Positions 1-9,483 of a stretch of 64,000 nucleotides of DNA are shown piece after piece. A program made the translations under genes and the position numbers. Where the stretch lies: positions 62,001 to 126,000 of the forward strand of contig NZ_BMDV01000004.1 in NCBI RefSeq assembly GCF_014636095.1. Direction: 5' to 3'. This stretch comes from Acinetobacter modestus. Its GTDB lineage: Bacteria > Pseudomonadota > Gammaproteobacteria > Pseudomonadales > Moraxellaceae. The notes under the pieces were generated by a model. That model was given only the letters and a program-made list of their open reading frames with translations. It was not told the DNA's origin and searched no databases. The first letter of the stretch is position 1. Each line of letters opens with the position of its first letter.

Positions 1-283
1 GACGATCATTACCAAAGAATGACACTGACCATGGCATATATTTTCGGATTGCTTCTAAAATTTGCTGAATCACTTTTTCAGATTCACCTGTGAGTGAGTG
101 ATGTTGATTGTCTTGTAATAGCACCATAAAAACTTGTTCTATCACTTCACATGCAATTTCAGATAAAACTGCCCCCAAAGCATTTGCTTGGCTTTCTTTA
201 CTACCTTGTAAGAGCTGCGTACGGATATGAGCAAATCGCGTGTATGTATCGGCATGAATATTTAAAAAAACGGCAGTGTTCAT
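1..283 (-). CDS. Unknown protein, N-terminal 94 residues only (window edge); paralogue of the next gene
   Basis: The reading frame starts at an ATG at 283 and runs off the left edge. I do not recognise the family. About half of the visible residues match the first 100 residues of the neighbouring protein at 401-1081, with shared blocks such as LGxVLSEIAC, ESEKVIQQI and MPWS followed by FGND, so the two genes are tandem paralogues. No signal peptide or membrane segment is visible in this part. The weak ribosome-binding sequence AGGG lies about ten bases before the ATG. The gene is separated from its paralogue by a short hairpin-containing gap. The function is unknown. Confidence 0.7.
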   Translation of the reverse strand, partial: MNTAVFLNIHADTYTRFAHIRTQLLQGSKESQANALGAVLSEIACEVIEQVFMVLLQDNQHHSLTGESEKVIQQILEAIRKYMPWSVSFFGNDR

Positions 284-311
284 TCTAATAACCCTATTCT
301 AGATTCCATAA

Positions 312-340
312 AATAAGGGCTTATTTAATAAGCCCTTATT
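312..340 (-). terminator. Hairpin between the tandem paralogues, likely terminator
   Basis: A perfect 14-base inverted repeat, AATAAGGGCTTATT and its complement, with a one-base centre. It lies downstream of the gene at 401-1081 on the minus strand and is followed by a T-rich stretch. The T tract is short, so termination may be partial and let transcription reach the second paralogue. Confidence 0.5.
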
Positions 341-400
341 CATCCTTAGATTCTGTTTTTCTTTCATTTTTGGCTTTTCAAGTGCTGAATTTACCACATT

Positions 401-1081
401 CTATTCACGATCAACATGCATAAATGCCAAAAAGTGATTAACGCAATCTGTTGCCGTATTTGAATCTACTTGGTTACTCATTTTCTCTAAACGCTTATAA
501 CTGAGTTGTGCCGTTATATGAATCACCCCATTTAAAGTTTTATCCACCACCTTATTGAAATTTAGGCATTTTTTTGGCTCACGAATTAGATTAGTTACAC
601 CCAAGTCTACAATCTGAATCAAAGTATGGAACACATCAGCCATATCATTAATTTCATTGTTTTTGATCTGTGCAACTAACGCGTGTGCCTGTTGTACTAG
701 GTTTCGATCAATTGGATAAGATACATAAACTTGCTGATCATGATATTTAATCATATTAGAAAAATAGTTCACAAAAGGACAAAGCCGATCATTACCAAAT
801 AGTGCGATTGACCAAGGCATATATCGACGTACTGCACCAATAATTTGTTGAATTACTTTTTCAGATTCAGTCTTATATTTCTGCGATATCGCTGTAGGTT
901 GGCTATTTTGAATCAATAATACTGAAAAAACTTGTTCTACGATGTCACAAGCAATTTCTGAAAGTACTTCACCTAGAACTCTAGATTGACTCGCACTTGT
1001 TCCATCATTGAGTTGCTGACGAATCGTCTCAAACTTATCATAAGTTACTTCATTGATTTTTAATAGAATTGAATAACTCAT
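401..1081 (-). CDS. Conserved protein of unknown function (226 aa)
   Basis: This is a complete 226-residue reading frame with a good ribosome-binding sequence (AAGGACGG) about five bases before its ATG. It is the full-length partner of the truncated paralogue at 1-283, and the similarity covers at least the first 100 residues. The protein has no evident signal peptide or transmembrane helix and looks like an all-helical cytoplasmic protein rich in hydrophobic heptads. I recognise no catalytic motif and do not know the function. It lies divergently from valS with a 200-base A+T-rich gap between them. The tandem duplication suggests specialisation of two copies. Confidence 0.7.
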   Translation of the reverse strand: MSYSILLKINEVTYDKFETIRQQLNDGTSASQSRVLGEVLSEIACDIVEQVFSVLLIQNSQPTAISQKYKTESEKVIQQIIGAVRRYMPWSIALFGNDRLCPFVNYFSNMIKYHDQQVYVSYPIDRNLVQQAHALVAQIKNNEINDMADVFHTLIQIVDLGVTNLIREPKKCLNFNKVVDKTLNGVIHITAQLSYKRLEKMSNQVDSNTATDCVNHFLAFMHVDRE

Positions 1082-1284
1082 CGTAACCGTCCTTTTTTAA
1101 GTTTTAATATTTTTATATCTTTGTTTTATGCTTAAACATTTTTAATTGTGTGATGTAGCACACATAAATCTAACTTTTTTCAAGAAAAAACCAACTGTTT
1201 TCATCGACTTTTTTTGATGAAAATATTCATCATTTTTTTGCTACAATAGATCTAATTTTTTATTCAATTTTAATCTTCTGTACT

Positions 1285-4185
1285 ATGACTGACGCTCAAT
1301 CTGCTCAAAATATTGCAACTACTTACGATCCAACTGAGATCGAAAAGAAATGGTACCAAATCTGGGAACAACAGGGTTATTTCAAACCCTCAGGTCAAGG
1401 TGAATCATTCTGTATCATGATTCCACCACCAAACGTCACGGGCAGCTTGCACATGGGTCATGGTTTTAACAATGCCATCATGGATGCTCTGACTCGCTAT
1501 AATCGTATGTCTGGTAAAAACACCTTATGGCAACCGGGTACTGACCATGCCGGTATTGCAACACAAATGGTGGTAGAACGTCAGCTTGGCGCACAAAACA
1601 TCAGCCGTCATGACTTAGGTCGTGAAAAGTTCATTGAAAAGATTTGGGAATGGAAAGAACAATCTGGTGGTACGATTACTCGTCAAATTCGCCGTTTAGG
1701 CTCTTCTGTTGACTGGTCACGTGAACGTTTCACCATGGATGAAGGTTTATCCAATGCGGTGAAAGAAGTCTTCGTTAAACTACATGAAGATGGCTTAATT
1801 TACCGCGGTAAACGTTTGGTAAACTGGGATCCGAAATTACAAACTGCCCTTTCTGATCTTGAAGTTGAATCAGACAAAGAAGAAGCAGGTTCATTGTGGC
1901 ACTTCAAATATTTCTTTGAAGACAAATCACTCCGTACCCACGATGGTAAAGATCACATTGTTGTGGCAACCACACGTCCTGAAACATTATTGGGTGATAC
2001 TGCCGTTGCGGTTGCACTGGATGATGAGCGTTATTCACACCTTGTAGGTCAGAACATTATCCTGCCAATTACAGGTCGTGCAGTTCCAATTGTTAAAGAT
2101 GAATATGTTGATAAAGAATTCGGCACAGGCTGTGTAAAAATTACGCCTGCACATGACTTCAATGACTATGAAGTTGGTAAGCGTTGTGAATTGCCGATCA
2201 TCAACATCTTTAACAAAAATGCGGAAGTTCTGGCTGAGTTTGAATACATCGCCAAAGCAGGCGAACAGATTTCTAAAACCATTGCTGCACCAGCAGACTA
2301 CATTGGTTTAGAGCGTTTTGCTGCACGTAAGAAATTGGTTGAACAAGCTGAAGCTGAAGGCTGGTTAGATCAAATTCAACCTTATACGCTTAAACCACCT
2401 CGCGGTGACCGTTCAGGTGTGATCGTTGAGCCATTATTGACTGACCAATGGTATGTCAAAATTGCACCGCTTGCTGAGCCAGCTATTAAAGCGGTGAAAG
2501 ATGGTGACATCAAATTTGTACCTGAGCAGTACAGCAACATGTACATGGCGTGGATGAACAACATTCAAGACTGGTGTATTTCACGTCAGCTTTGGTGGGG
2601 TCATCGTATTCCAGCTTGGTACGATGCTGAAGGTAATGTATTCGTTGGTCGTGACGAAGCAGAAGTTCGTGCCAATAACAACATCCCTGCTGATGTTGCA
2701 TTGAGTCAAGATGAAGATGTATTGGATACATGGTTCTCTTCTGCACTTTGGACATTCTCAACTTTAGGTTGGACTGGCGATAAAGCAAAAGATGCGGAAA
2801 ATTATTTCCTCAATACCTTCCACCCGACTGATGTGTTAGTGACTGGTTTTGATATTATCTTCTTCTGGGTTGCACGCATGATCATGATGACCATGCACTT
2901 CATGAAAAATGAAGATGGTACGTCACAAATTCCGTTCAAAACTGTGTATGTACATGGTTTAGTTCGTGATGGCGAAGGTCAGAAGATGTCTAAGTCGAAA
3001 GGTAACGTACTTGACCCGCTCGACTTGATTGATGGTGTAGATCTTGAAACTTTAGTACAGAAACGTACGACGGGTTTGATGAACCCGAAACAAGCAGCCA
3101 AGATTGAAAAATCAACCCGTAAAGAATTCCCAGAAGGCATTCAAGCTTATGGTACAGATGCCGTTCGTTTCACATTCTGTGCACTCGCAAACACGGGTCG
3201 CGACATCAAATTCGATATGAAGCGTGTTGAAGGCTATCGTAACTTCTGTAACAAGATTTGGAACGCAACCCGTTTCGTATTAATGAATGTTGAAGGTCAA
3301 ACCGTTGGTCAAACTGCTCGCCCTGATCTTTGGGAGTTACCAGAGCAATGGATTATCAGCCGTTTGCAAAAAGCGGAAGCTGCGGTTCAACAAGCCTTTG
3401 CAACCTATCGTTTAGATTTAGCTGCACAAGCGATCTACGATTTTATTTGGAATGAATACTGTGACTGGTATGTAGAATTGACCAAGCCAGTATTGAACGA
3501 TGCTGAAGTATCTGAAGAGCGTAAAGCGGAAGTTCGTCGTGTGTTATTGGCTGTGATGGAAGCGTCTTTACGTTTGGCTCACCCGATTATGCCGTACTTG
3601 ACTGAAGAAATTTGGCAAACGCTTGCGCCAATGCTGGGTATTGAAGGCAAAACGATTATGACTGCCGCATATCCTGTGCCTGCTCAAGAGAAAATCAATG
3701 AGCAAGCTGAAGCGGACATGCAGTGGTTACAAGGTTTGATTGGTGCGGTACGGAACATCCGTGGTGAAATGGGCTTAGGTAATGCACGTTTATTACCAGT
3801 GTTGCTTCAAAACACAACGGAAGCGGAAAAAGCACAGATCACCCGTATTGAAGCGCTATTTAAAGCTCTAGCAAAAGTAGAAAGCATTACTTTCTTGGCT
3901 GATACCGAGCAACCACCATTGTCATCTTCATCTGTTGTGGGTCACGTGTCTGTATTCGTTCCTATGAAAGGTTTAATTGACCCGAAAGCGGAACTTGGTC
4001 GTCTACAAAAAGACTTAGACAAAGTTCAAAAGCAACATGATCAAATTGCGACTAAGCTTGGCAATGAAGGTTTTGTGGCGAAAGCACCAGCGGCTGTGGT
4101 TGAGGGCGAAAAAGCGAAACTGGCTGAGTTTGCTGACCAGTTAGTGAAGATTAAAGCGAATATGGAGCAAATTGCAGCGCTTTAA
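1285..4185 (+). CDS. valS: Valine--tRNA ligase
   Basis: Class I aminoacyl-tRNA synthetase that attaches valine to tRNA-Val in the cytoplasm and edits threonine mischarging. The 966 residues match the usual bacterial length. The signature HMGH sits at residues 56-59 (after PPPNVTGSL) and KMSKS at 567-571. Between them lies the CP1 editing domain, with the [13 protein letters not shown] block near residues 228-240. The anticodon-binding domain follows at about 700-850, and a Lys/Gln-rich coiled-coil arm typical of ValRS occupies about 895-966. The ATG at 1285 opens directly into the family's N-terminus. The gene has its own terminator and appears monocistronic. Confidence 0.98.
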   Translation: MTDAQSAQNIATTYDPTEIEKKWYQIWEQQGYFKPSGQGESFCIMIPPPNVTGSLHMGHGFNNAIMDALTRYNRMSGKNTLWQPGTDHAGIATQMVVERQLGAQNISRHDLGREKFIEKIWEWKEQSGGTITRQIRRLGSSVDWSRERFTMDEGLSNAVKEVFVKLHEDGLIYRGKRLVNWDPKLQTALSDLEVESDKEEAGSLWHFKYFFEDKSLRTHDGKDHIVVATTRPETLLGDTAVAVALDDERYSHLVGQNIILPITGRAVPIVKDEYVDKEFGTGCVKITPAHDFNDYEVGKRCELPIINIFNKNAEVLAEFEYIAKAGEQISKTIAAPADYIGLERFAARKKLVEQAEAEGWLDQIQPYTLKPPRGDRSGVIVEPLLTDQWYVKIAPLAEPAIKAVKDGDIKFVPEQYSNMYMAWMNNIQDWCISRQLWWGHRIPAWYDAEGNVFVGRDEAEVRANNNIPADVALSQDEDVLDTWFSSALWTFSTLGWTGDKAKDAENYFLNTFHPTDVLVTGFDIIFFWVARMIMMTMHFMKNEDGTSQIPFKTVYVHGLVRDGEGQKMSKSKGNVLDPLDLIDGVDLETLVQKRTTGLMNPKQAAKIEKSTRKEFPEGIQAYGTDAVRFTFCALANTGRDIKFDMKRVEGYRNFCNKIWNATRFVLMNVEGQTVGQTARPDLWELPEQWIISRLQKAEAAVQQAFATYRLDLAAQAIYDFIWNEYCDWYVELTKPVLNDAEVSEERKAEVRRVLLAVMEASLRLAHPIMPYLTEEIWQTLAPMLGIEGKTIMTAAYPVPAQEKINEQAEADMQWLQGLIGAVRNIRGEMGLGNARLLPVLLQNTTEAEKAQITRIEALFKALAKVESITFLADTEQPPLSSSSVVGHVSVFVPMKGLIDPKAELGRLQKDLDKVQKQHDQIATKLGNEGFVAKAPAAVVEGEKAKLAEFADQLVKIKANMEQIAAL

Positions 4186-4215
4186 TGTGTTGTTAATTTA
4201 ATCTAATTTGTGTAT

Positions 4216-4248
4216 AAAGGGCTGATTATTCAGCCCTTTATTTTTTTA
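4216..4248 (+). terminator. Rho-independent terminator of valS
   Basis: A ten-base-pair stem AAAGGGCTGA/TCAGCCCTTT with a TTAT loop, followed by ATTTTTTT. The T tract serves the plus strand. The minus-strand gene ends inside the T tract, so the insert begins directly at this terminator. Confidence 0.9.
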
Positions 4249-5295
4249 ACTTAATGCCTCTAGAATAAGATTTGCTAATTTAGTTCTAGCTTGTTCATTT
4301 GAACCAAATTGATTAGAAGTAATTTCAATATTATTTTTATCAAAATAATATTGAACTTGCTTATATATATTAGTGAAATATCTTTCTGATAAATCACCTT
4401 CTGCATCCCCTTTATTGAAAATAGAAGGTAATACTTTTAATAAAGCTCCATATCCAATTGGTTTAGATAATATATATTTATCAGGATCATTCCATTCACA
4501 ATGAAAGACTTTAGATACAGCATTAAAATAGTTCAACAAAATCTTTAAGATGACATGATCTTCATTATGTATAAAATAGTCTCTAAATATTAATTTAGAA
4601 TCACCCAAAACTTGCTGTCCATTCTTTATATCAATCGCATCTTGTTCAGGTTTTTTACTAATTAGCGGTACTAAATAATTAATAAATGCTGATTGTGAAA
4701 GAGAAGCTTTCTCTTGATGTTCCTCTTTCCTTCCTAACATTTTTATCCTATCAAAAAAAGGCGATTCTTTATCCCTATTTAAATTTCTGACAATTTCATG
4801 ACAAGTTTTATATGGGCTTCTATGATGACTAAGAGCAAATAAATCATAAATTAAGGATGGATTTACTCTAGTTTGCTTACTATTAATGATTGAGAATACA
4901 TAACCTTTTTGATAGTTATCTAAATCAAACATAAAAACGACTGGTAAATCAAATCTTTCAGAAATCCCAGACTTTTCCAGTCCTAATAGTCTATGTTGAC
5001 CATCTAGAATTTCACCAATCACAGTATCATCCAAAAACTCTAAAGAGTTACCAGATATCCCTTTAAAAGCGTCTGGTTTTATTGAAATAATAATAGATGT
5101 AGGAAAAGTAGCATCAGGGTCTCTACAATAATCAGCTATCTCATTAACTCTAGCAGGTGAGAATTCTCTTTGCACATCTTTCGAATCAATTTCTCTAGCT
5201 CTAGTTTCTGTAACTTTTATTAATTGCTTTGCATTAACTACTGATAGATAGAAAGTACCAATTGGCTGTTTGACTTCAAAAAAATTTATTTTCAT
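4246..5295 (-). CDS. DGQHR-domain protein (DndB/ParB-like fold), candidate defence gene
   Basis: A 349-residue protein with the hallmark DGQHR at residues 98-102, inside ILDGQHRLLGLEKSG. It is preceded by a ParB-like N-terminal segment (REFSPARVNEIADYC at about 43-57, then FPTSIIISI). This is the DGQHR family, whose best-known member is DndB, the regulator of DNA phosphorothioation. No dndCDE, sspBCD or other modification genes are next to it. Its ATG overlaps the stop of the upstream membrane-protein gene by four bases (ATGA), so the two are translationally coupled. The gene is visibly richer in A+T than valS, which suggests horizontal origin. The DGQHR assignment is firm; the biochemical role is unknown and defence is an inference. 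Confidence 0.85.
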   Translation of the reverse strand: MKINFFEVKQPIGTFYLSVVNAKQLIKVTETRAREIDSKDVQREFSPARVNEIADYCRDPDATFPTSIIISIKPDAFKGISGNSLEFLDDTVIGEILDGQHRLLGLEKSGISERFDLPVVFMFDLDNYQKGYVFSIINSKQTRVNPSLIYDLFALSHHRSPYKTCHEIVRNLNRDKESPFFDRIKMLGRKEEHQEKASLSQSAFINYLVPLISKKPEQDAIDIKNGQQVLGDSKLIFRDYFIHNEDHVILKILLNYFNAVSKVFHCEWNDPDKYILSKPIGYGALLKVLPSIFNKGDAEGDLSERYFTNIYKQVQYYFDKNNIEITSNQFGSNEQARTKLANLILEALS

Positions 5296-5873
5296 AATGT
5301 TCTTCCTTTTCTATCTTTCGTTATGGTTTTACTTTTTTGATCCATTGTTTTTACTGATTGATCAGTAGTGCTGTGGAAAGATTTATCATCAACTTTTTTG
5401 TGCGTTTCATTATCATAGTTCAACTTCACTATACAAGCAGCATAAATAGAAAATAATATTCCTATTAAATAGCCTACAAACTGTAAGCAGTATTTAAACA
5501 TATACTCAGCATAAATATAAGTTGGTTTTAATTGAACTAATGAATGTACTATTCCGCACCAAAGAATACCAATCCCTAAAAATACCAATGTAAAAAGTTT
5601 TATTGATTTAAAGTGTGATTCTTGATCGTATAAGAAACTAACTAATACAATAAAAAATGATGAAGCCATTAAACTAATGGTAAAAATATAAAAATTACCA
5701 TTACTAAAATCTGACTTAATAGCACTAAGTAAAGTATTTTGTGTGAAAAATGTTTGTATAAACCAATTACAAAACACTCCAAACTGCCCAGCTAAGATTA
5801 CAAATAAAACCCATAAAATAGATTCTCTTTTATAATCCCTCACTACAGACAATGGAACTTTAATAAACTCCAT
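5292..5873 (-). CDS. Four-helix membrane protein coupled to the DGQHR gene
   Basis: A 193-residue protein of no recognised family. Four hydrophobic segments are visible at about 18-37, 60-81, 90-110 and 125-150. A charged, Lys/Thr/Ser-rich tail of about 40 residues follows and should be cytoplasmic. The first helix is preceded by basic residues (RDYKRES). The stop codon overlaps the start of the DGQHR gene, which implies a two-protein unit. Base composition is A+T-rich like its partner. A membrane effector or sensor paired with a nucleic-acid-binding-type protein is a common layout in defence systems, but nothing here shows a pore or toxin directly. Confidence 0.75.
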   Translation of the reverse strand: MEFIKVPLSVVRDYKRESILWVLFVILAGQFGVFCNWFIQTFFTQNTLLSAIKSDFSNGNFYIFTISLMASSFFIVLVSFLYDQESHFKSIKLFTLVFLGIGILWCGIVHSLVQLKPTYIYAEYMFKYCLQFVGYLIGILFSIYAACIVKLNYDNETHKKVDDKSFHSTTDQSVKTMDQKSKTITKDRKGRTL

Positions 5874-5945
5874 AATTCCCTCATCCCCCTAAAACTGGGA
5901 TTAAATATTTTCAGCTATGCATTTAATTTAATTCATGAATTAAAA

Positions 5946-6290
5946 TCATAAGATTAGAGCTATTTTAAATCCAATATTTTTTAAAACTCATTTTTTGAAT
6001 CATGATTCCAACACCTTACTACTCTAAGACTCAAAGCTTCTAAAAACTTTTCGCTCGGCATTATATTGAATTGTATCATCAACACCATACTGACTACCAT
6101 CCAACTCAATCACTAAACCCAATTCGTGACAGTAAAAATCCACAATATATGGTGCAATCACATGCTGTCTGCGAAATTTAAGATTCATAAATCGTTTAGC
6201 ACGAAGCAGTTGCCACATTAAATGTTCTGCATCAGTAGCATTGCTTCGCATGTTTTTGGCAAATTCTAATAATTGTGGGTCTAGTTTCAT
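5946..6290 (-). pseudogene. Frameshifted DUF559 (Vsr-like) endonuclease-family gene
   Basis: The open part encodes 88 residues with the DUF559 pattern: NMRSNATDAEHLMWQLLR, FRRQHVIAPYIVDFYC and LVIELDGSQY. The Asp and Glu of VDF and ELDG correspond to the nuclease-fold active site. The family is usually near 115-125 residues. Here the frame stops after AERKVFRSFES. The missing part can be read in the +1 frame right after AERK, as FLEALSLRVVRCWNHDSKNE, and then again in the original frame as VLKNIGFKI, ending at about 5946. Two frameshifts, near a T run at 6044-6048 and at the TTTTAAAAAA run near 5988, therefore explain the truncation. The gene is probably inactive unless these are sequencing errors. 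A REP-like inverted pair lies directly upstream. Confidence 0.8.
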
Positions 6291-6310
6291 TTTTTATTTT
6301 CCATTTTCAT

Positions 6311-6421
6311 TCCCCTCACCCCAACCCTCTCCTTAAGGGAGAGGGAGTGGCATCTAATTTTATGAAAGCAAATATTTAATGGGTGTTCCCTCTCCTTGTA
6401 GGAGAGGGCTAGGGAGAGGTT
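6311..6421. repeat. Inverted pair of REP-like palindromes (REPIN-like element)
   Basis: Two related GC-rich palindromes face each other across about 36 bases. In copy A the stem CCCTCTCC pairs with GGAGAGGG (6325-6332 with 6338-6345), and a tail CCCCTCACCCCAA lies on its left. In copy B the same stem (6388-6395 with 6401-6408) has a tail GGCTAGGGAGAGG on its right. The tails are complementary in type and point outward, so the 111 bases form one composite inverted element in otherwise A+T-rich DNA. The stop codon of the J-domain-like gene (6420-6422) lies at the edge of copy B. The element separates that gene from the DUF559 pseudogene and could also act as a terminator. Confidence 0.85.
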
Positions 6422-7445
6422 ACAGTGCCCCATGCTCCAACAACATCTCCACCCCACTCACTTTTTTCATATGCTTTAAACGCTCTTTTTCCCACTTCAA
6501 CTGCTGCTTTAACTCAGCACAATCGGCATCTATGGCTTTATACACTTCATTAATATGCACATTCTCGGCTTTGACTTTTTTAGCTAACTGAAAAGAATCT
6601 AAAATCTCATCAATTTGGCTTTCAAGCTGCTGGCTTTGCACATCCAAAGCCAGTTTATAAAACTTCACTTGCTCCGCAGATAACTCTTTCACCCCTACAG
6701 CTTTATTCTGTTCGAGCTGTAACTGGAGTTTCAATAAATAAAACAAATCCTGCTGTTCATACGCCTGACTTGCCAGTTGGAATAACTCGGTTTTTTTCTC
6801 TTTCTTGGTCTCGTCTTGCTCACGGTCAGGATGAATCACCGCAGCAATTTTTAAATACACGGTTTTCAGCGATTGCGCTGCCATCTGCTCAGCTTGTTCT
6901 CGTTTTTCTTGTTGTCTCAGTTGTTTGGCTTGTTCACGTGCCTGTTGCTGCTCGGCAGCATACTGCTCAAAGTCATCTTCTTCTAATTCTATATTTTGAT
7001 CAAAGTTTTCATTAAGTTCGAACTTAACTGACTGTACTTTTTTATTTTTTTTCGATGATTGCTGCGCATGTTGCTGATAAAAGGTGTCGATCTGCTTGAC
7101 TAACTTTAGCCGTTCTTCATTCAACATTTGTGAGCGTTTCAACATTCGGGCAAGTTGGGCAATTTTTTTATCTAATTGTTGTATATCCGCTTTGGAAAAT
7201 TCATGGCTGTGTAACATATTCCAAAGTTGTTCTAACTGCTGAAATAATATTTCATGGAGTTCGCTATACACAGGTAAAAGTTTTTGCCGTGTATGTTGCT
7301 GAATTTCAGCTTGGGCATTTTGCCACATGCTAAGGCTAATTTTTTGCTGTTCAATTTTATCAATGAGACGATTCAACTTTTTCTGCTGCGCAGACGGCTC
7401 AGCCCTTTGTTGTAAACTAACTTTGAGATCAAAGGACATGCTCAT
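6420..7445 (-). CDS. J-domain-like coiled-coil protein (DnaJ-type co-chaperone candidate)
   Basis: A 341-residue, Gln/Lys/Glu-rich cytoplasmic protein. Long amphipathic helices, probably coiled coil, cover about 10-125 and 160-195. A J-domain-like segment follows at about 193-250, with the HPD tripeptide at 205-207 (AAVIHPDRE) and the helix-three-like FQLASQAYEQQD. HPD is what J proteins use to stimulate DnaK ATPase, so a DnaK partner role is likely. The Gly/Phe and zinc-finger regions of DnaJ itself are absent. The stop codon coincides with the edge of a REP-like palindrome, so the last residues could have been altered by insertion of that repeat. Confidence 0.75.
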   Translation of the reverse strand: MSMSFDLKVSLQQRAEPSAQQKKLNRLIDKIEQQKISLSMWQNAQAEIQQHTRQKLLPVYSELHEILFQQLEQLWNMLHSHEFSKADIQQLDKKIAQLARMLKRSQMLNEERLKLVKQIDTFYQQHAQQSSKKNKKVQSVKFELNENFDQNIELEEDDFEQYAAEQQQAREQAKQLRQQEKREQAEQMAAQSLKTVYLKIAAVIHPDREQDETKKEKKTELFQLASQAYEQQDLFYLLKLQLQLEQNKAVGVKELSAEQVKFYKLALDVQSQQLESQIDEILDSFQLAKKVKAENVHINEVYKAIDADCAELKQQLKWEKERLKHMKKVSGVEMLLEHGAL

Positions 7446-7547
7446 TCACCTAAAAATTTTAAAAACCCTAGCAATAATCAAATATTAAAAGTAGTGCTTT
7501 GCCAAAGCTATTTAAATCAACTTTCTAATCCACTATGGCAATAGCAG

Positions 7548-9218
7548 TCAAGAAATCACTCGATTACGTCCTTGCTGCTTCGCCATATACAAATTTTTAT
7601 CTGCACGACGAATCGCATCATTCATATCAGTATCATCTAACTGGACTACACTTACACCAATACTTAAACTGATGGCGTGATTTACAATAATTTGTTCTTG
7701 TTCAATCGTAGATCGGATTTTCTCTGCCAATATCGCAGCTCCATCCAATGAAGTAACAGGCAACAAGGCAATAAACTCTTCCCCACCTAAACGTGCGACG
7801 AAATCAGTAATCCGTAAAGCGGTTGGAAGAATTTCTGCAACACGTTGCAATACCTGATCGCCTATTTCATGTCCAAAGGTATCATTCACCTTTTTAAAGA
7901 AATCGATATCCATTAATAGCACTGCATAAGTCTGTTGTGTACGTGACATTTGAGTAAATAGATAGGATAAATAATCATTGAAAGCACGGCGATTATGTAA
8001 GCCTGTAAGTGCATCATAACGCGCAATATGAGCTAACTCGACGTTGGCAACTTGTAGTTCGTGCGTACGTTCTGCAACTTTTTGCTCAAGTGTGGCATTG
8101 GCATCTTGAAGTTGATGCTTCTGAGTAAGCAAGGTATCAGTCATGCTTTGCAACGATTGAGATAAACCTTGAATTTCACGAATACTAGTCTGTGCTTCAA
8201 ATTGAATATCTTCTTGCCCTTTTTCTACTGCATGCGCTGAATCTGCTAATAATTCAATCGGACGGCTGAATTTATTCGCCAATTTATAAGTGAGTAGCAA
8301 CAGCAATAATGACAAAATAAAGCCCAGAGCTAATATTTTATGTTGCAGTGATTTCACCTCTGCTAAAGCAATCGAAATAGGCTGACGAATAATCACGTGC
8401 CAACCTAAATTGCTCTTAGTTTGAGAAAGCACGGCAACATCAGTAGTTAAATACTGTTGTTTTTCATTCCAATTATGCAAAAAATAATGTCCACGATTTG
8501 CCTGAAATGCAGGAGGCTGGACTTGTCCAATACTTTTAAATGGATATAGAATTTCACCATGCTGATTGACAATAAATACCTCAATACCTCGTTGTGCAGC
8601 ATTTTCCGACAATGAACTGCTTAATACATGACTCGCCCAACTCCAATCTGCATGTGCAGCCAAAACGCCTTTAATTTTCTGTGTCGATGGATCATAAATT
8701 GGCGTAGCGAAATCAATAAAACGTAATGGTTCATTAGGATTAATCGCTTTAATTTTCTTAGCCAGTAAAACAGCTTTATGTACATCGCCTAGATAGACTT
8801 GATTTACACCATGAATAAACCACGGGCGTTCTGAAACATCTGCCCCTTCTAGTAAATGATTAGCTGCAACGACGACTTGCCCCTGAGTATTGGCTATTCC
8901 TAACCAAGCATAATATTTATAAGACTTCTTAACTTGCTCAAGTTGTTGTTGTACTCGAGGGTTATGAAAGTCAGCTTCAGCAAAAAATGGAGATTGGCTT
9001 AATAACACCATTTCTCGTTCACGTTCTGTAAGTGAATTTGCTAAGGTATTGCTGATACTTTTCGCGGCAATATATAAGGTCTGACCGCTGGTTTGGCTCA
9101 TTTGCGCCGAAGCAGTCTTACCAATATATAAAGTAATACATAGTCCAAACATAAAAGACATCCCTGCAAACAGGACCAGTAGTCGATTACGAAAGGAATC
9201 TATGCGAAATATGTTCAT
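7548..9218 (-). CDS. Membrane diguanylate cyclase (Cache-HAMP-GGDEF)
   Basis: Makes cyclic di-GMP from two GTP in response to a periplasmic signal. I chose the ATG at 9218 (MNIFRIDSF) because AGGG lies six bases before it; a GTG at 9239 would add seven residues. One membrane helix near the N-terminus is followed by a periplasmic Cache-type sensor (about 35-275), a second helix with a Leu run (about 288-310), a HAMP-like linker and coiled coil to about 390, and the GGDEF domain to the end. The active site reads GGEEF at 478-482. The inhibitory I-site RITD lies five residues upstream, so product feedback is expected. Both key motifs are intact. There is no EAL domain. Confidence 0.93.
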   Translation of the reverse strand: MNIFRIDSFRNRLLVLFAGMSFMFGLCITLYIGKTASAQMSQTSGQTLYIAAKSISNTLANSLTEREREMVLLSQSPFFAEADFHNPRVQQQLEQVKKSYKYYAWLGIANTQGQVVVAANHLLEGADVSERPWFIHGVNQVYLGDVHKAVLLAKKIKAINPNEPLRFIDFATPIYDPSTQKIKGVLAAHADWSWASHVLSSSLSENAAQRGIEVFIVNQHGEILYPFKSIGQVQPPAFQANRGHYFLHNWNEKQQYLTTDVAVLSQTKSNLGWHVIIRQPISIALAEVKSLQHKILALGFILSLLLLLLTYKLANKFSRPIELLADSAHAVEKGQEDIQFEAQTSIREIQGLSQSLQSMTDTLLTQKHQLQDANATLEQKVAERTHELQVANVELAHIARYDALTGLHNRRAFNDYLSYLFTQMSRTQQTYAVLLMDIDFFKKVNDTFGHEIGDQVLQRVAEILPTALRITDFVARLGGEEFIALLPVTSLDGAAILAEKIRSTIEQEQIIVNHAISLSIGVSVVQLDDTDMNDAIRRADKNLYMAKQQGRNRVIS

Positions 9219-9423
9219 TTGCACCCTATAGCAAATCACTTTTTAAACTCAGCAATATATCAAAGATCTTTTATGAATTATTAAGTCAAAGTAACGAATG
9301 TACTTGGAAAAATACTGAATCCGATGAAAATAGACTCAAGTTCTATTGCCCGAGCTTAGACTGTAATTTTCGGTTGCAATAACGCATTCATATTTAAAAA
9401 TTTAGTTCTCAAAGCATAATAAA

Positions 9424-9451
9424 TGGTGCTATTTTTAAGCAAAATGCACCA
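9424..9451. promoter_or_regulatory. Inverted TGGTGC/GCACCA half-sites, possible NtrC binding region
   Basis: TGGTGC at 9424-9429 and GCACCA at 9446-9451 face each other across 16 bases, 33 bases upstream of the sigma-54-type promoter. NtrC enhancers are built from GCACC/GGTGC half-sites, though usually with about five bases between them and in the opposite orientation. The match is therefore of half-sites only. Confidence 0.35.
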
Positions 9452-9483
9452 CTTTTCACCAAAATTATAATTTACTTTCTAAA

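Noticed and set aside
2510..2788. Open frame opposite valS rich in Cys and Gln
   Set aside because: Antisense to the ValRS catalytic domain; composition is not protein-like.
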